64,000 nucleotides of DNA, from contig OW804094.1 in NCBI GenBank assembly GCA_942159475.1, forward strand, positions 17,630,067 through 17,694,066, read 5' to 3'. Each line of letters opens with the position of its first letter. Positions within the stretch are counted from its first letter, which is position 1. Made by a program: the position numbers and the translations under genes. The DNA comes from Sthenelais limicola (Eukaryota; Annelida; Polychaeta; Phyllodocida; Sigalionidae). Positions 61,861 through 64,000 of this stretch are shown one piece after another. Under the pieces are notes generated by a model that saw only the letters and a list, made by a program, of their open reading frames with translations, did not search any database and was not told the DNA's origin.

Positions 61861-64000
61861 TGTCTATAGATGCTATCCCTAATCTACCTGTCTATAGATG
61901 CTATCCCTAATCTACTTGTATCTATAGATGCTACCCTAATCTACCTGTCTCTATAGATGCTACCCCTAATCTACCTGTCTATAGGTGCTACCACTAATCT
62001 ACCTGTCTCTATAGATGCTACCCCTAATCTACCTGTCTCTACCCTTAATCTACCTGTCTCTATAGGTGCTACCCCTAATCTACCTGTCTCTTTAGGTGCT
62101 ACCCATAATCTACCTGTCTCTATAGATGCTACCCCTAATCTACCTCTCTATAGATGCTACCCTAATCTACCTGTCTATAGATGCTACCCCTAATCTACCT
62201 GTCTATAGATGCTATCCCTAATCTACCTGTCTATAGATGCTACCCCTAATCTACCTGTATATAGATGCTACCCCTAATCTACCTGTCTCTATAGATGCTA
62301 CCCCTAATCTACCTCTCTATAGATGCTACCCAAATCTACCTGTCTATAGATGCTACCCCTAATCTACCTGTCTATAGATGCTATCCCTAATCTACCGTCT
62401 ATAGATGCTACCCCAAATCTACCTGTCTATAGATGCTATCCCTAATCTACTTGTATCTATAGATGCTACCCTAATGTACCTGTCTCTATAGATGCTATCC
62501 CTAATCTACCTGTATATAGATGCTACCCCTAATCTACCTGTCTATAGGTGCCACCCCTAATCTACCTGTCTCTATAGGTGCTACCCCTAATCTATCTGTC
62601 TCTATAGATGCTACCCCTAATCTACCTGTCTATAGATGCTATCCCTAATCTACCTGTCTCTATAGATGCTACCCCAAATCTACCTCTCTATAGATGCTAC
62701 CCCTAATCTACCTGTATATAGATGCTACCCCTAATCTACCTGTCTATAGATGCTACCCTAATCTACCTGTCTCTATAGATGCTACCCCTAATCTACCTTT
62801 CTATAGATGCTACCCCTAATCTACCTGTCTCTATAGATGCTACCCCTAATCTACCTGTCTATAGATGCTACCCCTAATCTACCTGTCTCTATAGATGCTA
62901 CCCCTAATCTACCTGTCTATAGATGCTATCCCTAATCTACTTGTATCTATAGATGCTACCCTAATGTACCTGTCTATAGATGCTACCCCTAATCTATCTG
63001 TCTCTATAGATGCTACCCCTAATCTATCTGTCTCTATAGATGCTATCCCTAATCTACCTGTCTATAGATGCTATCCCTAATCTACCTGTCTATAGATGCT
63101 ACCCTAATCTACCTGTCTCTATAGATGCCACCCCTAATCTACCTGTCTATAGGTGCTACCCCTAATCTACCTGTCTCTATAGGTGCTACCACTAATCTAC
63201 CTGTCTCTATAGATGCTACCCCTAATCTACCTGTCTCTACCCCTAATCTACCTGTCTCTATAGGTGCTACCCTAATCTACCTGTCTCTATAGGTGCTACC
63301 CCTAATCCACCTGTCTCTATAGATGCTACCCTAATCCACCTGTCTATATATGCTACCCCTAATGTACCTGTCTCTATAGATGCTACCCCTAATGTACCTG
63401 TCTCTATAGATGCTACCCCTAATCTACCTGTCTCTATAGGTGCTACCCCTAATCTACCTGTCTATAGATGCTACCCCTAATCTACCTGTCTATTGATGAT
63501 ACCCCTAATCTACCTGTCTCTATAGATGATACCCCTAATCTACCTGTCTATTGATGATACCCCTAATCTACCTGTCTCTATAGGTACTACCCTAATCTAC
63601 CTGTCTCTATAGTTGCTACCCTTAATCTACCTGTCTATAGATGCTACCCCTAATCGACCTGTCTATAGATGCTATCCCTAATCTACCGGTCTATATATGC
63701 TACCCCTAATCTACCTGTCTCTATAGATGCTACCCCTAATCTACCTGTCTCTATAGGTACTACCCTAATCTACCTGTCTCTATAGTTGCTACCCTTAATC
63801 TACCTGTCTATAGATGCTACCCCTAACCTACCTGTCTATAGATGCTATCCCTAATCTACCGGTCTATATATGCTACCCCTAATCTACCTGTCTATAGATG
63901 CTACCCCTAATCTACCTGTCTCTATAGGTACTACCCTAATCTACCTGTCTCTATAGGTGTTACCCCTAATCTACCTGTCTCTATAGATGCTACCCCTAAT

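Larger units (their letters stand above)
47577..64000. repeat. Large 27-30 bp satellite array, open at the window end
   Basis: The basic unit is GATGCTACCCCTAATCTACC followed by TGTCTATA (28 bp). A common 30-bp form has TGTCTCTATA, and loss of one C gives 27 or 29 bp. By length there are roughly 570 units here. The first units (47577-47680) are degenerate and later ones more uniform, as at a satellite edge. Common variants are GATG/GGTG, GCTACC/GCCACC, CTACCC/CTATCC and ATCTACCTG/ATCTACTTG. Dozens of open frames of 60-134 codons occur because 30-bp units keep frame (decapeptides such as LPVSIGATPN). Mixed unit lengths shift the frame constantly, and no splice or start context exists, so I read it as non-coding. 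Confidence 0.97.

Noticed and set aside
48057..63080. Many open frames of 60-134 codons with decapeptide repeats (LPVSIGATPN type) in the satellite
   Set aside because: They arise because 30-bp units keep one frame. Units of 27-29 bp shift it every few hundred bases, both strands show similar frames, and there are no promoters, splice sites or a non-repeat portion.
47577..64000. CRISPR-like array
   Set aside because: No unique spacers: the whole unit is repeated head to tail, and the genome is eukaryotic.
47577..64000. True telomere
   Set aside because: The hexamer is embedded in a 28-bp unit and does not form a pure (TTAGGG)n tract.

Overview
This window is eukaryotic: AT-rich, with long introns bounded by GT/AG sites, many short inverted-repeat transposons, tRNA-derived SINE-like repeats and one very large satellite. 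Its two genes are animal genes. The repeat content, and a 'gtgagtgagtgag...tttacgccc' element near 40.14 kb, suggest a marine invertebrate, perhaps a mollusc. The species is a guess; 'metazoan' is secure.

Layout. (1) 1-33,554, plus strand: the 3' part of a multi-exon gene that I identify as SPATA1-like (SPATA1 C-terminal coiled-coil family). The window opens inside an exon. Eleven exons fit together with matching intron phases, totalling 1,113 nt (370 codons plus stop). Two of them (748-855 and 1608-1715) are a tandem exon duplication. An optional exon (14,455), an alternative donor (17,907) and a possible 15-nt microexon (18,674) are also visible. The introns are filled with MITEs and other repeats. 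(2) 33,555-43,183: the probable SPATA1 3' UTR, then intergenic DNA with more of the same repeats. (3) 43,184-46,063, minus strand: an intact, intronless Toll-like receptor of 959 aa with signal peptide, two leucine-rich repeat blocks, two LRRCT cysteine clusters, a transmembrane helix and a TIR domain. Two kappaB-like sites lie upstream. (4) 47,577-64,000: about 16.4 kb of a 27-30 bp satellite that runs off the window edge. It has higher-order repeats of 3,418 bp and 772 bp and a displaced block copy 10,096 bp away.

The two genes have no evident functional link. SPATA1 proteins are linked to sperm and cilia, while the receptor belongs to innate immunity. The genes converge: SPATA1 is read rightward, the receptor leftward. 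The satellite begins about 1.5 kb upstream of the receptor start codon.

MITE family A (about 405 bp, TGTGATG ends, 17 copies or fragments) and family B (about 235 bp, TGGGTCAG ends, 12 copies) are flanked by TA in their clearest copies, as expected for Tc1/mariner-type insertion. At least ten smaller foldback families are also present. All identities were judged by eye without alignment software.
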